A stretch of 64,000 bases of DNA from Sphingomonas sp. Leaf34 (GCF_001421805.1 NZ_LMLC01000003.1:434236-498235); one strand, 5' to 3'. Shown: positions 40,034 through 49,685, counted from the stretch's first letter. A program made the numbers and translations. Notes: generated by a model not told the origin, from the sequence alone.

Positions 40034-41194
40034 ATGCACATCACACGACGCACCGGACTCACGATGCTGGCGGGACTGGCCGCAACGGCGGGTGGCGCCG
40101 GCCGCGCGCACATGCACCGCCCCGCTGCGCCCGGCGGGCTCCAGGCCATCGCCGCAAGCAAGGGGATACGGCTCGGCGCGTGCTTTGCTTGGGGAATGCC
40201 CGGGGCGGATCGCGGATCGTTTGCCAATCCTGCCTACGCCGCGCTGCTTACGCGCGACTGCGGTATTCTGGTGCCCGAGAACGAGCTGAAGTGGCAGGCG
40301 CTTCGGCCGACCCCCACCCGTTTCGACTTTGCCCGGTTCGATGCGATGATCGCCTGGGCACAGGCCAATGCACTGCCGGTGCGTGGACATAATCTGCTAT
40401 GGCATCAGCCGAAATGGATGCCACGTTGGGCGGAAAATCATGATTTCGGCGCCACCCCCCGTCGTGCGGCGGAACAGTTGCTAGTCGATCATATCACCAC
40501 CGTCTGCGAGCGATACGGCACGCGCATCCAGAGCTACGATGTCGTCAACGAAGCCGTGAATCCCGCCGATGCGACGCTGTACCAGACCGCACTGTCCCGC
40601 GCGCTGGGCGGTTCAACGGCGACGCTGGACCTCGCCTTCCATATTGCGCGTGCCGCCGCGCCGCACGCGCAACTCGTCTACAACGACTATATGAGCTGGG
40701 AGCCCGGCAATGCCCAGCACCGCGCCGGCGTGCTGCGACTGCTCGAAGGATTCAAGGCGCGCGGCGTCCCAGTCGATGCGCTCGGCGTGCAATCGCATAT
40801 CATCACGCAAGGCGTTGATACGCGCGTGCATATCGCGGCGCTGGAAGGCGAGTGGCGCCGTTTCCTCGATGCAGTGACGAGCATGGGGTACGCGCTGGTC
40901 ATCACCGAACTCGATGTCCGCGACGCCGCGCTGCCCGCCGACATCGCACGACGCGACGCGGCGGTGGCAGCGTATACGCGCGGCTATCTCGACCAGATGT
41001 TGTCCTATCCGCAGCTCGACGATGTACTGTTGTGGGGCATGAGCGATCGCTACAGCTGGATCGAGGGATTCGAGCCGCGGACGGACAAGGCGCGACGCCG
41101 TCCCTGCCCTTACGACCGCGCGTTCAAGGCCAAGCCGATGTACGCGGCGATCGCCGCCGCGCTGACCGCTGCCACGCCGCGCATTCGAGGCTGA
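40034..41194 (+). CDS. GH10 endo-1,4-beta-xylanase
   Basis: The 386-residue enzyme has a signal region with a twin-arginine (ITRRTGLTML), then the GH10 barrel: ENELKWQAL, RGHNLLWHQ, the acid/base Glu173 in YDVVNEAV, and the nucleophile Glu292 in VITELDVRD. LLWGMSDRYSWI supplies the conserved Trp. AAGGA lies 7 bases before the ATG. It should cut xylan outside the cytoplasm. The length is typical. Confidence 0.9.
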   Translation: MHITRRTGLTMLAGLAATAGGAGRAHMHRPAAPGGLQAIAASKGIRLGACFAWGMPGADRGSFANPAYAALLTRDCGILVPENELKWQALRPTPTRFDFARFDAMIAWAQANALPVRGHNLLWHQPKWMPRWAENHDFGATPRRAAEQLLVDHITTVCERYGTRIQSYDVVNEAVNPADATLYQTALSRALGGSTATLDLAFHIARAAAPHAQLVYNDYMSWEPGNAQHRAGVLRLLEGFKARGVPVDALGVQSHIITQGVDTRVHIAALEGEWRRFLDAVTSMGYALVITELDVRDAALPADIARRDAAVAAYTRGYLDQMLSYPQLDDVLLWGMSDRYSWIEGFEPRTDKARRRPCPYDRAFKAKPMYAAIAAALTAATPRIRG

Positions 41195-41462
41195 CGCCGC
41201 GGGATTTTTATATAGTCGGTTAGCCGTGCCGACGTAAAATGCGAGAGGGGCTTCCGGTTCGTCCTGCTCCGGCCGCGGACGCCTATCCCCATGATGCCGC
41301 CACGATCGACCTGACGAAGCCGGGTTATCGCCGTCGCCGGCCGGCCCGCGCGCAATGCCGACGCGATCGGACCCCGCACCCAAGCCTGCAGCCGATGCCG
41401 GCGCATTGATGCGATGTTAACCGTGCATCGTCCACAAGTTGCCACGGAGCACCGCACGCGCA

Positions 41463-42413
41463 ATGACAACACCTTCCGAGATTGATCGCGAAGAGCTTCG
41501 CAATCTTCGCCTGCTCGGCGAATATTGCAGCGACGTCATCGCAACGGTCAACGCGGAGATGATTTTCAGCTATATCTCGCCCTCCGTCGAGCGGCTGTTC
41601 GGCTGGCCGGTAGAGGCAGCGCTCGGGCATTCGATCGCCGAGTTCGTCGTTGCGGAGGATCTGCCCGAAATTGCCGCCGCGACCGCGCAGTTGCGCGCCG
41701 GCCAGATTCGCAGCGCGACCGTGACGGTGCGGATCAGACGATACGACGGCACGCTGGTCTGGACCGAGATCACCTCGCGTCCCGTCGGTGGCCCGACGCT
41801 GGACGGTCTCGGCGAACGTGCGGTCGTGATCCGCGATATCTCCGAACGCAAGCTGCTCGAGGATCAATTGATTGCGATGGCGATGAAGGATGGACTGACC
41901 GGCCTCGCCAACCGCCGCGCGTTCGACATCGCGCTCGCCAAAGCCTGGACGCAGGTCAAGACGATGAAGAACCAGATGTCGCTGCTGTTGCTCGACGTCG
42001 ATCATTTCAAGGAGTTCAACGACTCCTACGGCCACCAGACCGGCGATGATTGTCTTCGTGCGATCGCGACCGCGCTACAGGCCTTACCGCTCTCATCCGA
42101 CGATATCGTCGCGCGCTATGGCGGCGAGGAGCTCGCCATTGTTCTCGCGCAGGGCGGTGCCGACTGGGCGGCGGACATTGGCCAGCGCGCGTGCGACGCG
42201 GTTCGCGGTCTGCAATTGCCACATCGCCATGCACCGACCGATGCCCGCATCCTGACGATCAGCGTGGGCGCCGCCACCGTTCTGTGGCGCCATGGTGGCT
42301 CGGCAGAAATGCCGCACGCGTTGATCGCCTCGGCGGACCGCGCATTGTATCTGGCCAAGAAAAGCGGTCGCAACCAGGTCTGCACCGGATTGGTGCTGGG
42401 GGCGTCCGGCTAG
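41463..42413 (+). CDS. PAS-GGDEF diguanylate cyclase, soluble
   Basis: The 316-residue protein has a PAS domain (residues about 12-135: FSYISPSVERLFGWPVEAAL, IRRYDGTLVWTEI) and a GGDEF domain (about 140-310). The active site reads GGEEL, a functional variant. The place of the inhibitory RxxD holds SSDD, so product feedback by the usual site is absent. It has no membrane helix. It stands alone, with 268 gene-free bases before it. Confidence 0.85.
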   Translation: MTTPSEIDREELRNLRLLGEYCSDVIATVNAEMIFSYISPSVERLFGWPVEAALGHSIAEFVVAEDLPEIAAATAQLRAGQIRSATVTVRIRRYDGTLVWTEITSRPVGGPTLDGLGERAVVIRDISERKLLEDQLIAMAMKDGLTGLANRRAFDIALAKAWTQVKTMKNQMSLLLLDVDHFKEFNDSYGHQTGDDCLRAIATALQALPLSSDDIVARYGGEELAIVLAQGGADWAADIGQRACDAVRGLQLPHRHAPTDARILTISVGAATVLWRHGGSAEMPHALIASADRALYLAKKSGRNQVCTGLVLGASG

Positions 42414-42527
42414 TCGACGCCGTCAACCGAGTTGCGGCCTCACCAGCATTTTATGCGATACCGGCAAGCCCCGGTTCACGCTGGAGCGTTACTGATACCC
42501 GCCTCTCCTATTGCGATACGTATCACG

Positions 42528-43913
42528 ATGTCGACGTTCCAAGTGAGGCTGTGCTTCGCCCTCACCCTGCTGATCCTCGTCCCGGCACCCGCGTCCGCGC
42601 AGACGGCCGCGACCGGTGCGACGGGCGCGACGGGCGCGATCGCACCACGCCCGCAACTGCCCGTCGATGCGCTGATGCAGGATGCTGCGGAATATGCCCG
42701 CGCGTTCGCCGTACCGCTCGACGAGGCGATGCATCGGCTGCGCGCGCAGACCGACAGCATCGTCGTCACCGATCAGCTGCGCGAAACCTATCGCGATCGA
42801 TGGGCGGGGATCGTCGTCGAGCACGTTCCCACTTACCGGATCGTGATCCTGCTGACCGGGAACGATCCGGTTGCGGATCAGTCCGTTCTGGCCGGCGACC
42901 GCGTCGTGCCGATCGTCTTCCGAACCGGCGCGACCGTCAACCGCGCGACGATGCTGACCAGGATCGCCACCTATCAGGCGCAGATCCGCGCCGCGCTCCC
43001 GCATCCGCCTGGTCTGGGCATCGATCAGCGGACCGGCGCGCTACTGGTGATGATCAGCGGACGCGATGCGGAACTGGATCGCGACGGTGCATTGCGGAGG
43101 AAGCTCGAAACGATGACCGGCGTGCCCGTTCGGATCGAGGCGATCGACGCTCGCCCGTCGGACATGGCGCAGGCCGTGCCGATTCAGGACCCGACTTCGC
43201 CGAGCGTGACGCCGGAGGCGCCGCTGACGCTGCCCCCCGCACGTGTGCCGATCGTCGCGGGCGGCGCTCGAGTCGTCGGAACGGTCGATGGTCGGCGTTA
43301 CGCCTGTACCACCGGGTTCGTCGTCACCGATGGCCTACGGTCCGCGATCGCGACCGCGGCGCACTGTCCCGACACGCTGCGCTATGTCGATGCGCAGCGG
43401 GGCAGCGTCGCGCTCGACTTCTTCGGCCAATGGGGGTGGGGCTATCAGGACGTCCAGATCAATGCGCCTCCGACCGTCCAGACGCTCGCGCCGGCATTCT
43501 ATGCCGATACTGCCAAGACGCTGACGCGGAGCGTCTCGACCTGGCGCAACCGCGAAAGCACGCGCGCGGGCGATTTCGTCTGCCACCGCGGCGAACGCAC
43601 CGGGTATAGCTGCGCGCTCGTCGCCATGGTCGATTTCGCGCCGGCGGGCGACCTGTGCGGCGGCGCGTGCCTGCCGACCTGGGTCGCGGTCGCCGGGCCG
43701 ACGTGCAAGGCCGGCGACAGCGGCGCACCGGTCTTCGATCGGACCGTCGCGCTCGGCCTCGTCAAGGGCGGCACCTACCGGCGTGATGGCACGTGTGCCT
43801 TCTACTATTATATGTCGACCGACTATCTGCCGCCGGGCTGGTCGCTCCTCTACGCCACGCCGACCGCTGGGGCTGCCCCTGCCGCCGCCGGCTCCGTCCC
43901 CGCCGCGCGTTGA
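42528..43913 (+). CDS. Secreted S1-type serine protease
   Basis: The 461-residue protein has a signal peptide (residues 1-24, ending ASAQ), a short ATG repeat (ATGATGATGA), a propeptide-like region up to about 225, then a chymotrypsin-fold domain. The His is in AIATAAHCP and the Ser in KAGDSGAPVF; the Asp is probably in the GYQDVQI strand. Many cysteines suggest disulphides. The layout recalls streptogrisin/alpha-lytic-type proteases. The C-terminus is Ala/Pro-rich. Confidence 0.75.
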   Translation: MSTFQVRLCFALTLLILVPAPASAQTAATGATGATGAIAPRPQLPVDALMQDAAEYARAFAVPLDEAMHRLRAQTDSIVVTDQLRETYRDRWAGIVVEHVPTYRIVILLTGNDPVADQSVLAGDRVVPIVFRTGATVNRATMLTRIATYQAQIRAALPHPPGLGIDQRTGALLVMISGRDAELDRDGALRRKLETMTGVPVRIEAIDARPSDMAQAVPIQDPTSPSVTPEAPLTLPPARVPIVAGGARVVGTVDGRRYACTTGFVVTDGLRSAIATAAHCPDTLRYVDAQRGSVALDFFGQWGWGYQDVQINAPPTVQTLAPAFYADTAKTLTRSVSTWRNRESTRAGDFVCHRGERTGYSCALVAMVDFAPAGDLCGGACLPTWVAVAGPTCKAGDSGAPVFDRTVALGLVKGGTYRRDGTCAFYYYMSTDYLPPGWSLLYATPTAGAAPAAAGSVPAAR

Positions 43914-44022
43914 CGCCGCTTGTACGCGCCGCCCGTCAACGTTGTACGTTCACGCCGCCCGCGCATGCTGCGACGCCATTGCTCGCGCTACCCGATCGGC
44001 GCTTGACGCGTTACGCCGGGAT

Positions 44023-44781
44023 ATGACCGACACGCCACCCGCCATTCCCGCCGCCACTCTGGTCGTATTCCGCGATGCCGGCGGCGGTGCGCCCGAATTG
44101 CTCTTCGTCGAACGCGCGAAGGCGATGGCGTTCGCGGGCGGCGCGCTGGTGTTTCCCGGCGGGCGTGTCGATCCGGGCGACCATGCGCTCGCGGCGATGC
44201 TTGGGAAGGACGATTCGGAAAGCGCAGCACGAATCGCCGCCGTGCGCGAGACGATCGAGGAAGCGGGCCTGCCGATCGGCCTGTCGCCGATGCCGTCCCC
44301 CTCCGCGTTCGAGCGTTTGCGCGCGGCGCTGCATGACGGACTCGCGTTTGGCGCGGCGCTGACGGATGCCGACGTCAGTCTCGACCTGGATGTGCTGGAA
44401 TATTTCGCGCGGTGGCGACCCGCGCATGCCCATGCCCGGATCTTCGATACGCGCTTCTATCTGGCGCGTTTGCCGGCGGGCGCGCCCGAACCGCGCGTCG
44501 ATGCGACGGAGAATGTCCGGCTGTTCTGGACGACCGCGGCCACCGTGTTGGCGGAGGCGGATGCGGGGCGCGCGACGATCATCTTTCCGACCCGGCGCAA
44601 TCTGGAACGGCTGGCGCAATTTGCCACCTTCGACGCCGCTCTCGCACATGCCCGTGCGCATCCGGTGCGGACCGTGACACCATGGACCGAAGTGCGCGAC
44701 GGGATCGAGCATCTCTGTATCCCGCACGACTTGGGCTATCCTGTTACGTCAGAGCCACTGCTGGACGCGGTGCGCGGCTGA
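44023..44781 (+). CDS. Nudix hydrolase (NUDT19/CoA-type)
   Basis: The 252-residue protein has FPGGRVDPGD, an insertion, then AAVRETIEEAGL, which is the second half of the Nudix box. The spacing between the two parts is wider than in the standard box, as in the NUDT7/NUDT19-like group. It would hydrolyse nucleoside diphosphates linked to a group, CoA being a candidate. It ends 1 base before the next gene. Confidence 0.75.
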   Translation: MTDTPPAIPAATLVVFRDAGGGAPELLFVERAKAMAFAGGALVFPGGRVDPGDHALAAMLGKDDSESAARIAAVRETIEEAGLPIGLSPMPSPSAFERLRAALHDGLAFGAALTDADVSLDLDVLEYFARWRPAHAHARIFDTRFYLARLPAGAPEPRVDATENVRLFWTTAATVLAEADAGRATIIFPTRRNLERLAQFATFDAALAHARAHPVRTVTPWTEVRDGIEHLCIPHDLGYPVTSEPLLDAVRG

Positions 44782-44782
44782 C

Positions 44783-45511
44783 ATGCGGACGGTACGGCTG
44801 ACGCTTTGCTGGCTGGTTGGGCTGATGGTCGTCGCGACGCTCGGCTTGATGCTGTGGTCGATGCTGCGCGCGCGCCCACAGGACCTGCCTTGGACGCCGC
44901 TTGGTCTCGACCAGCCGATCGGGATGTCCACCGGACGAAAGCTGACGGCGCTGACCGGGGATTTCCCGCAATGCCGGGCGCTGCTTGACCGCGCGGGCGT
45001 TCGGTACACGGCCCTGCCGCCGCGCAAAGGCGATGGACAATGTGGCTATGCCGATGCCGTCAGGCTGACCGGTGGCGCGCGAAAGATCGCCTTCGTGCCC
45101 GCGGGGCTCGGCGTCGCCTGCCCGGTCGCCGCAGCGCTCTCGATGTGGGAATGGAACGTCATCCAGCCTGCTGCCGTCCGCTTTTTCGGAGCGCGGGTCG
45201 TGAGCATCGATCATTTCGGGAGCTACAGCTGCCGGCGGATCTATGGCCGCGATGCGGGGACGTGGAGCGAGCATTCGACCGCCGATGCGGTCGACATCGC
45301 CGGTTTCCGCCTGAGCGACGGTACGTATATCACCGTCGCCCGCGACTGGCAGCGCGGCGGTGCGAAGTCCACCTTCCTCCACGCCGTGCGGGACGGCGCA
45401 TGCAAGCTGTTCGCGACGACCCTGTCGCCGGACTACAACGCGGCCCATGCCGACCATCTGCATCTCGACCAAGCCGACCGCGGCGCGATGGGCTGGCGGG
45501 CATGCCGATAG
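44783..45511 (+). CDS. Extensin-like family protein, membrane-anchored
   Basis: The 242-residue protein has one N-terminal membrane helix (residues 8-28), then the extensin-like C-terminal domain: CPVAAALSMWEWNVIQPAA, FGSYSCRRIYG, WSEHSTADAVDIAGF and the metal-site-like AHADHLHLD. The fold is related to D-Ala-D-Ala metallopeptidases, so a peptidoglycan role in the periplasm is likely. It is probably co-transcribed with the Nudix gene. Confidence 0.8.
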   Translation: MRTVRLTLCWLVGLMVVATLGLMLWSMLRARPQDLPWTPLGLDQPIGMSTGRKLTALTGDFPQCRALLDRAGVRYTALPPRKGDGQCGYADAVRLTGGARKIAFVPAGLGVACPVAAALSMWEWNVIQPAAVRFFGARVVSIDHFGSYSCRRIYGRDAGTWSEHSTADAVDIAGFRLSDGTYITVARDWQRGGAKSTFLHAVRDGACKLFATTLSPDYNAAHADHLHLDQADRGAMGWRACR

Positions 45512-45560
45512 CGCGACGCCGCTCCGGTAGTGCGCAAGTCCGGAGCGACAGAGGTACCTC

Positions 45561-46115
45561 TCAGTTCGTCAGCGTCGTGCCCGAATCTACCTTCTCGACC
45601 CAATAAGGGAAGAAAGCGGGCTGCCGGTTCGACCAGCCTGACGCAGTCGCCGCCGCCTCGCTGATTGACTGGAGCAGCTTGCGGCGCAACTCGGGATGCA
45701 GATGCGGCAGCGCTGCCGCCGCACAGAATGCCGACGGCAGCCAAGGCCGGACCTCGGCACCGATCAATCGCTCGTACAGGAAGCGCAGCGCGGAAAAGCC
45801 CGTCAGCCGCCCCTGTCCCAGGTCGAACGCCACGAGCGTCATTAGCGGTGCCAGGAACGGCTCGATCGCATCAAGGCCGCTGTCGTCGGGCACCATCGTA
45901 CGCAGATCGGGGAGCGTGTTGTAAAGCCGCGCCTGCGCCCGGATGCTCGCGGCTTCGACCACGTCGCGTGACCAGCGCGTCATCGCGTCGTCGCGGTCGA
46001 GCCCGACATCGAGCGAACGGCGAATGTACCGCTGCGTCGAACTCGGAAAGCTCGCAAATTCCTTCATCTCGGCCAGCGTCATCGAGCCCTGTGCCGGTTT
46101 CATTCTGGAAGCCAT
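45561..46115 (-). CDS. Uncharacterised helical protein, 184 aa
   Basis: The product is all-helical: TLAEMKEFASFPSSTQRYIR, RDDAMTRWSRDVVEAASI, a central hydrophobic segment (FLAPLMTLVAFDLG) and a C-terminal helix with LRRKLLQSISEA. I recognise no family. It could be a small regulator or structural protein. An in-frame ATG six codons in is an alternative start. It is followed by a weak hairpin at 45520-45547. Confidence 0.55.
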   Translation of the reverse strand: MASRMKPAQGSMTLAEMKEFASFPSSTQRYIRRSLDVGLDRDDAMTRWSRDVVEAASIRAQARLYNTLPDLRTMVPDDSGLDAIEPFLAPLMTLVAFDLGQGRLTGFSALRFLYERLIGAEVRPWLPSAFCAAAALPHLHPELRRKLLQSISEAAATASGWSNRQPAFFPYWVEKVDSGTTLTN

Positions 46116-46297
46116 GTCGTCACCCCGCTCTCGTCAAGGAACCGGCAGACTATGCGCCCGGATGGTTAACAACGGTCCTATCGCGCGTCATCTTTCCGTA
46201 ACCCCAAGCGACCATGAAAGCTGTTGCGCTGCAACAAGGCTGCGATGAACCGAATGAAATCAAGCGATTTGATCGTGTTGCGAGGCGTTTAGGCAAC

Positions 46298-46327
46298 AAA
46301 AAAGCGCCGGTCGATCGCGACCGGCGC
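46298..46327 (-). terminator. Rho-independent terminator
   Basis: On the minus strand: GCGCCGGTCG, a 4-base loop, CGACCGGCGC, then six T. The stem is perfect over 10 bp. It lies 23 bases after the stop of the 99-residue gene and should end its transcript. Confidence 0.9.
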
Positions 46328-46350
46328 CCGTTCGTTGTGCAGCAGCTGCG

Positions 46351-46650
46351 TTACGCCTGCTTTTCGCGCAGCGCTCGCTCTGCATCCGCATCATAGCCCG
46401 ACGACTGTGCCGGCTCAGTGCCCGACCCTGGCTGAGTTGCTGAAATCGGATCGCTACCGTCCATCGACTCGTCCAACCCATTGTCGAGCCGCGCATCGGC
46501 GCTGTCGGGGTTCTTCTGCAGGCGCTTGGCGATCGACTTGTCTTGGCCCGCTTCCTGGCGCGGATCGCGGCCCGAACTCTTGCCCTCGGCGTCCTTCTCG
46601 TCAGGTGCGACCGAAAGGCTGTCGAGTGCGCTCTTGTCTATGTCGGTCAT
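46351..46650 (-). CDS. 99-residue hydrophilic, probably disordered protein
   Basis: AGAGGG lies 9 bases before the ATG and a clear terminator follows the stop, so it is a real gene. The product is rich in Asp, Ser, Gly and Lys, with no hydrophobic core (DEKDAEGKSSGRDPRQEAG and the like). No family is recognised. Such proteins in sphingomonads are often stress-linked, but nothing here shows that. Confidence 0.6.
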   Translation of the reverse strand: MTDIDKSALDSLSVAPDEKDAEGKSSGRDPRQEAGQDKSIAKRLQKNPDSADARLDNGLDESMDGSDPISATQPGSGTEPAQSSGYDADAERALREKQA

Positions 46651-46733
46651 CGCGAATGTCCCTCTTTGAAATCTTTGCGAAGACCAACGGTCCAGCCGCG
46701 CTTTGTTTCCCAAGGGTCCGCCCGCGGCAGCGC

Positions 46734-47525
46734 TCAGTCGAGCGGCGTGACTGTGACCCGCTGCTCCCAGAGATACGCCTGACCGAACACCGTCATGAAC
46801 GCGATGTCGGTCGCATCGCGCCCGACGCACACGCGCGCGATATCGCTGCACGTCGCCATCTTGGTCGCATCGATCAGCCGCCAGTCGCCCGCCAGCCACA
46901 GCTCCGCCACCGCATGGAAGTCGGGCGGATCGACGCCGGGGGCATAGGCCGACACGCACCGCGCCGGGATCCCGCCCGCGCGCGCCAGCGACACCAGCAG
47001 ATGCGAATAATCGCGACACACCCCCGATCGCGACGCGAACGTATCGAGCGCGGTCGTCTCCCCGCTGCTCGAACCGCACCGATAGTCGAGCGACTGGTAC
47101 ACCCATTCCGTCAACGCAGCGGCGAGCGGCCCGCCCTCCAGCCCGCCGAACTCGCGCGCGACAAAGCCTTCGAATCGGTCCGACGGGCAATAGCGGCTCG
47201 GCATTAGATAGGGCGTCAGCTCGCCATCGAGCATCCGCGGTGGGGTCGCCGGATACAGCTCGAGCTGGACGCGCTCGCGCGACACCGCAACGATCGATTT
47301 ATACTCTGCGGTGAAGCGGCCATGTCCGCGGGACCAGCAGCGCTGGCCGATCCCGTCCTCGCCACGCACCGCGCGGATCGGACTGTCGGACCAGATCGTC
47401 AGCGATTCGGATTCGATCTTTTGGTCGGCCATCGCCGCGGCCTCGATCTGGAGCAGCACATCGGCGTCTCCCCCGATTCCGTAATCCAGACGCACGTCGA
47501 TCGAGAGCCGCATCGCGCGTCCCAT
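46734..47525 (-). CDS. Transglutaminase-like cysteine protease family protein
   Basis: The 263-residue protein has an N-terminal beta domain (1-110) and a transglutaminase-like core with Cys170 (RSGVCRDYSHLL), His204 (DFHAVAELW) and Asp219 (LIDATK). This set marks the family that acts as proteases or amidases on peptides. There is no signal peptide. AGGAT lies 5 bases before the ATG; an in-frame ATG four codons on is also possible. Confidence 0.85.
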   Translation of the reverse strand: MGRAMRLSIDVRLDYGIGGDADVLLQIEAAAMADQKIESESLTIWSDSPIRAVRGEDGIGQRCWSRGHGRFTAEYKSIVAVSRERVQLELYPATPPRMLDGELTPYLMPSRYCPSDRFEGFVAREFGGLEGGPLAAALTEWVYQSLDYRCGSSSGETTALDTFASRSGVCRDYSHLLVSLARAGGIPARCVSAYAPGVDPPDFHAVAELWLAGDWRLIDATKMATCSDIARVCVGRDATDIAFMTVFGQAYLWEQRVTVTPLD

Positions 47526-47540
47526 TCCTATCCTGAGGCC

Positions 47541-47575
47541 AAAAGAAAAGGGCCCGGCGGTGTCCCGCCGAGCCC
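47541..47575 (-). terminator. Rho-independent terminator
   Basis: On the minus strand: GGGCTCGGCGG, GACA, CCGCCGGGCCC, then TTTTCTTTT. It is an 11 bp stem with one G-T pair. It ends the BI-1 family gene, 27 bases after its stop. Confidence 0.9.
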
Positions 47576-47601
47576 TGCGTTCGTCACACCCTTAGCGGGA
47601 G

Positions 47602-48351
47602 TTAGTTACGGCTGCTACCAAACAGACGCAGCACGAACATGAACATGTTGATAAAGTCGAGATAGAGGCTGAGTGCAGATAGGATTACGACCTTGCCGAC
47701 CATGTCGGTGCCCGCCACCTGCGCATACAGGCTCTTTGTACGCTGCGTGTCGTAGGCGGTGAGGCCTGCGAACAGCAGCACGCCGACGCCGCTGATGACC
47801 AACTGCATGACGCCCGACTGCAGGAACATGTTGATCAGGCTGGCGACGAGCAGGCCGACCACGCCGATGATCAGGAAGGTCCCGAACGCCGACAGATCGC
47901 GCTTCGTCGTGTAGCCGTACAGGCTCAGCCCCGCGAAACCGGCGGCGGTCGCAAAGAACGCGCCCGCGATCGACGTGCCGCTATAGACCAGGAAGATGGT
48001 CGACATCGACAGGCCCATCAGGACCGCAAAGCCCCAGAACAGCATCTGCATCGTGCCGGTGCTCATCCGGTTCTGGCCGAAGCTCATGCCGAACACGATC
48101 GCCAGCGGCGAGAACATGATGACATACTTCAGGATGCCGCCGCTCTGGAATACCTGGGCGGCAGGCGATTCCGCGCCGCCCCAGGCGAAGAGCATCGCGA
48201 CAATGCCGGTCAGCAGAACCGCCGAGCCCATATAGTTGTAGACGGACAGCATGTACGACCGGAGACCAGCGTCATAGGCCTCGGTACGCTGCCCCGTGGC
48301 CGTCGTTCCGAACGACGTGGCGCGGGGCCGGGGGTCAGACCAATTAGCCAT
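47602..48351 (-). CDS. Bax inhibitor-1/YccA family membrane protein
   Basis: The 249-residue protein has seven predicted helices and the family's closing pattern AGLTAYDTQRTKSLYAQ followed by SLYLDFINMFMFVLRLFG. The N-terminal 30 residues are polar. Family members are membrane ion (calcium) leak or stress proteins. AAGGAG lies 11 bases before the ATG, and a terminator follows. Confidence 0.9.
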   Translation of the reverse strand: MANWSDPRPRATSFGTTATGQRTEAYDAGLRSYMLSVYNYMGSAVLLTGIVAMLFAWGGAESPAAQVFQSGGILKYVIMFSPLAIVFGMSFGQNRMSTGTMQMLFWGFAVLMGLSMSTIFLVYSGTSIAGAFFATAAGFAGLSLYGYTTKRDLSAFGTFLIIGVVGLLVASLINMFLQSGVMQLVISGVGVLLFAGLTAYDTQRTKSLYAQVAGTDMVGKVVILSALSLYLDFINMFMFVLRLFGSSRN

Positions 48352-48472
48352 GGTGAAATCAGCTCCTTTGTCCGGCATCGTGCCGGTTACGGTGAATATC
48401 GTCTTTTGCAGGACGCTTTTCAAGCGGAGTGGTTGCATCGCGCGCCATAGTGACGGTTAACCTGTCGCGGTC

Positions 48473-49060
48473 ATGATCCGTCTGTTCGTCGCCCTCCGCC
48501 CCCCGCCGCCTATCCGTCGGAGCTTGCTCGACATAATGGAGGGCGTCCCTGCCGCGCGCTGGCAGGACGACGATCAGCTGCACATCACGCTGCGCTTCAT
48601 CGGCGCGGTCGAGCGGCCGGTGGCGGAAGATATCGCGGTCGCGCTCAGCCATGTCGTCGCGCCGGCGCCGGTCGTTTCGCTCGCCGGAGTCGGCCAATTC
48701 GAGAAGCGGGGCCGGACCGATACGCTCTGGGTCGGCGTCACTCCGCACGATGCGCTCGCAGCCCTCCACCGCAAGGTCGATCAGGCGTGCGTTCGCGCGG
48801 GGCTCGAGCCCGAACGCCGCGCCTATCTCCCGCATATGACGGTCGCGCGGCTACCGCGGTCTGCCGCCGTTGGGATCGCGGTCGATCCTTGGCTGGCGAC
48901 GCACGCCGGGCTCGCCAGTGCGTCCTTCCCGCTCCCCCACCTCGTGCTGTACCAGAGCCATCTCGGCCGCGATGGCGCGACCTACGCGCCCGTCGCGCGC
49001 TGGGCACTTGATACGCCGCCGGGAACCAGAGCCGCGGCGGGGGGTTCGCCAGAAGAATAA
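48473..49060 (+). CDS. thpR: RNA 2',3'-cyclic phosphodiesterase
   Basis: The 195-residue protein has the two HxTx motifs of the 2H family, His37 (LHITL) and LPHMTVARL near residue 121, and the start MIRLFVALRP typical of ThpR/LigT. It opens 2',3'-cyclic phosphates on RNA. The last 20 residues are Pro/Gly-rich and extend beyond the family core. It is divergent from the BI-1 gene. Confidence 0.88.
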   Translation: MIRLFVALRPPPPIRRSLLDIMEGVPAARWQDDDQLHITLRFIGAVERPVAEDIAVALSHVVAPAPVVSLAGVGQFEKRGRTDTLWVGVTPHDALAALHRKVDQACVRAGLEPERRAYLPHMTVARLPRSAAVGIAVDPWLATHAGLASASFPLPHLVLYQSHLGRDGATYAPVARWALDTPPGTRAAAGGSPEE

Positions 49061-49074
49061 CAGGGAGAGACGAT

Positions 49075-49611
49075 ATGCGGATTGCGACACTGGCACTGCT
49101 CGGCGCGGCAACGATGGGCCTCAGCGCCTGCGAAAAGAGCGGGATGGACACCGGCACCCCGGTCGCGGGCGGCCAGCGCGCCACCGCGATGCTCATGACC
49201 GCCACCGGCGTCGATGTCGGCCGCGCCACCGCGACCGAAGTCGCCGGCGGCGTCCGCTTCACGCTCGACGCCAAGGCGATGCCTCCCGGCACGCACGGCG
49301 CGCACATCCACACCGTCGGCCGCTGCGACGCACCCGACTTCACGACTGCGGGCGGCCATTGGAACCCGACGGGCACGAAGCACGGCAGCATGAACCCGCA
49401 GGGTCCGCACGAAGGCGACCTGCCCAACCTGATCATCGGCACCGATGGTCGCGGCACGATCGGCATGACGATCCCGGGTGCGACGATGGCCGGACTGCTC
49501 GACGCGGACGGCGCTGCGTTTGTCGTGCATGCAGCGCCCGACGACTTGATGACCGACCCGTCCGGCAACAGCGGCGGCCGCATCGCCTGCGGCGTGTTCC
49601 AGGCCGGCTGA
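49075..49611 (+). CDS. sodC: Cu/Zn superoxide dismutase, lipoprotein
   Basis: The 178-residue protein has a lipoprotein signal with LSAC at residue 19. Metal-site motifs follow: GAHIHTVGRC, GGHWNP, HGSMNP, GPHEGDLPNL and the C-terminal FVVHAAPDD, with GRIACGVF closing the disulphide. It removes superoxide in the periplasm. It begins 14 bases after thpR and has a clear terminator. Confidence 0.92.
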   Translation: MRIATLALLGAATMGLSACEKSGMDTGTPVAGGQRATAMLMTATGVDVGRATATEVAGGVRFTLDAKAMPPGTHGAHIHTVGRCDAPDFTTAGGHWNPTGTKHGSMNPQGPHEGDLPNLIIGTDGRGTIGMTIPGATMAGLLDADGAAFVVHAAPDDLMTDPSGNSGGRIACGVFQAG

Positions 49612-49617
49612 GTACCA

Positions 49618-49651
49618 GCGCCCCTCTCGAGACGAGAGGGGCGCTTCTTTT
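49618..49651 (+). terminator. Rho-independent terminator
   Basis: GCGCCCCTCTCG, AGA, CGAGAGGGGCGC, then TTCTTTT. A perfect 12 bp stem 7 bases after the sodC stop. Confidence 0.92.
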
Positions 49652-49685
49652 CGTACGCCTGCCTCTTCCGTTCGCCCCCCTTTTC

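Noticed and set aside
42050..43609. A 519-codon plus-strand frame overlapping the second cyclase and the S1 protease
   Set aside because: It is another register of two genes with clear motifs; its product is low-complexity and Arg/Asp-rich.
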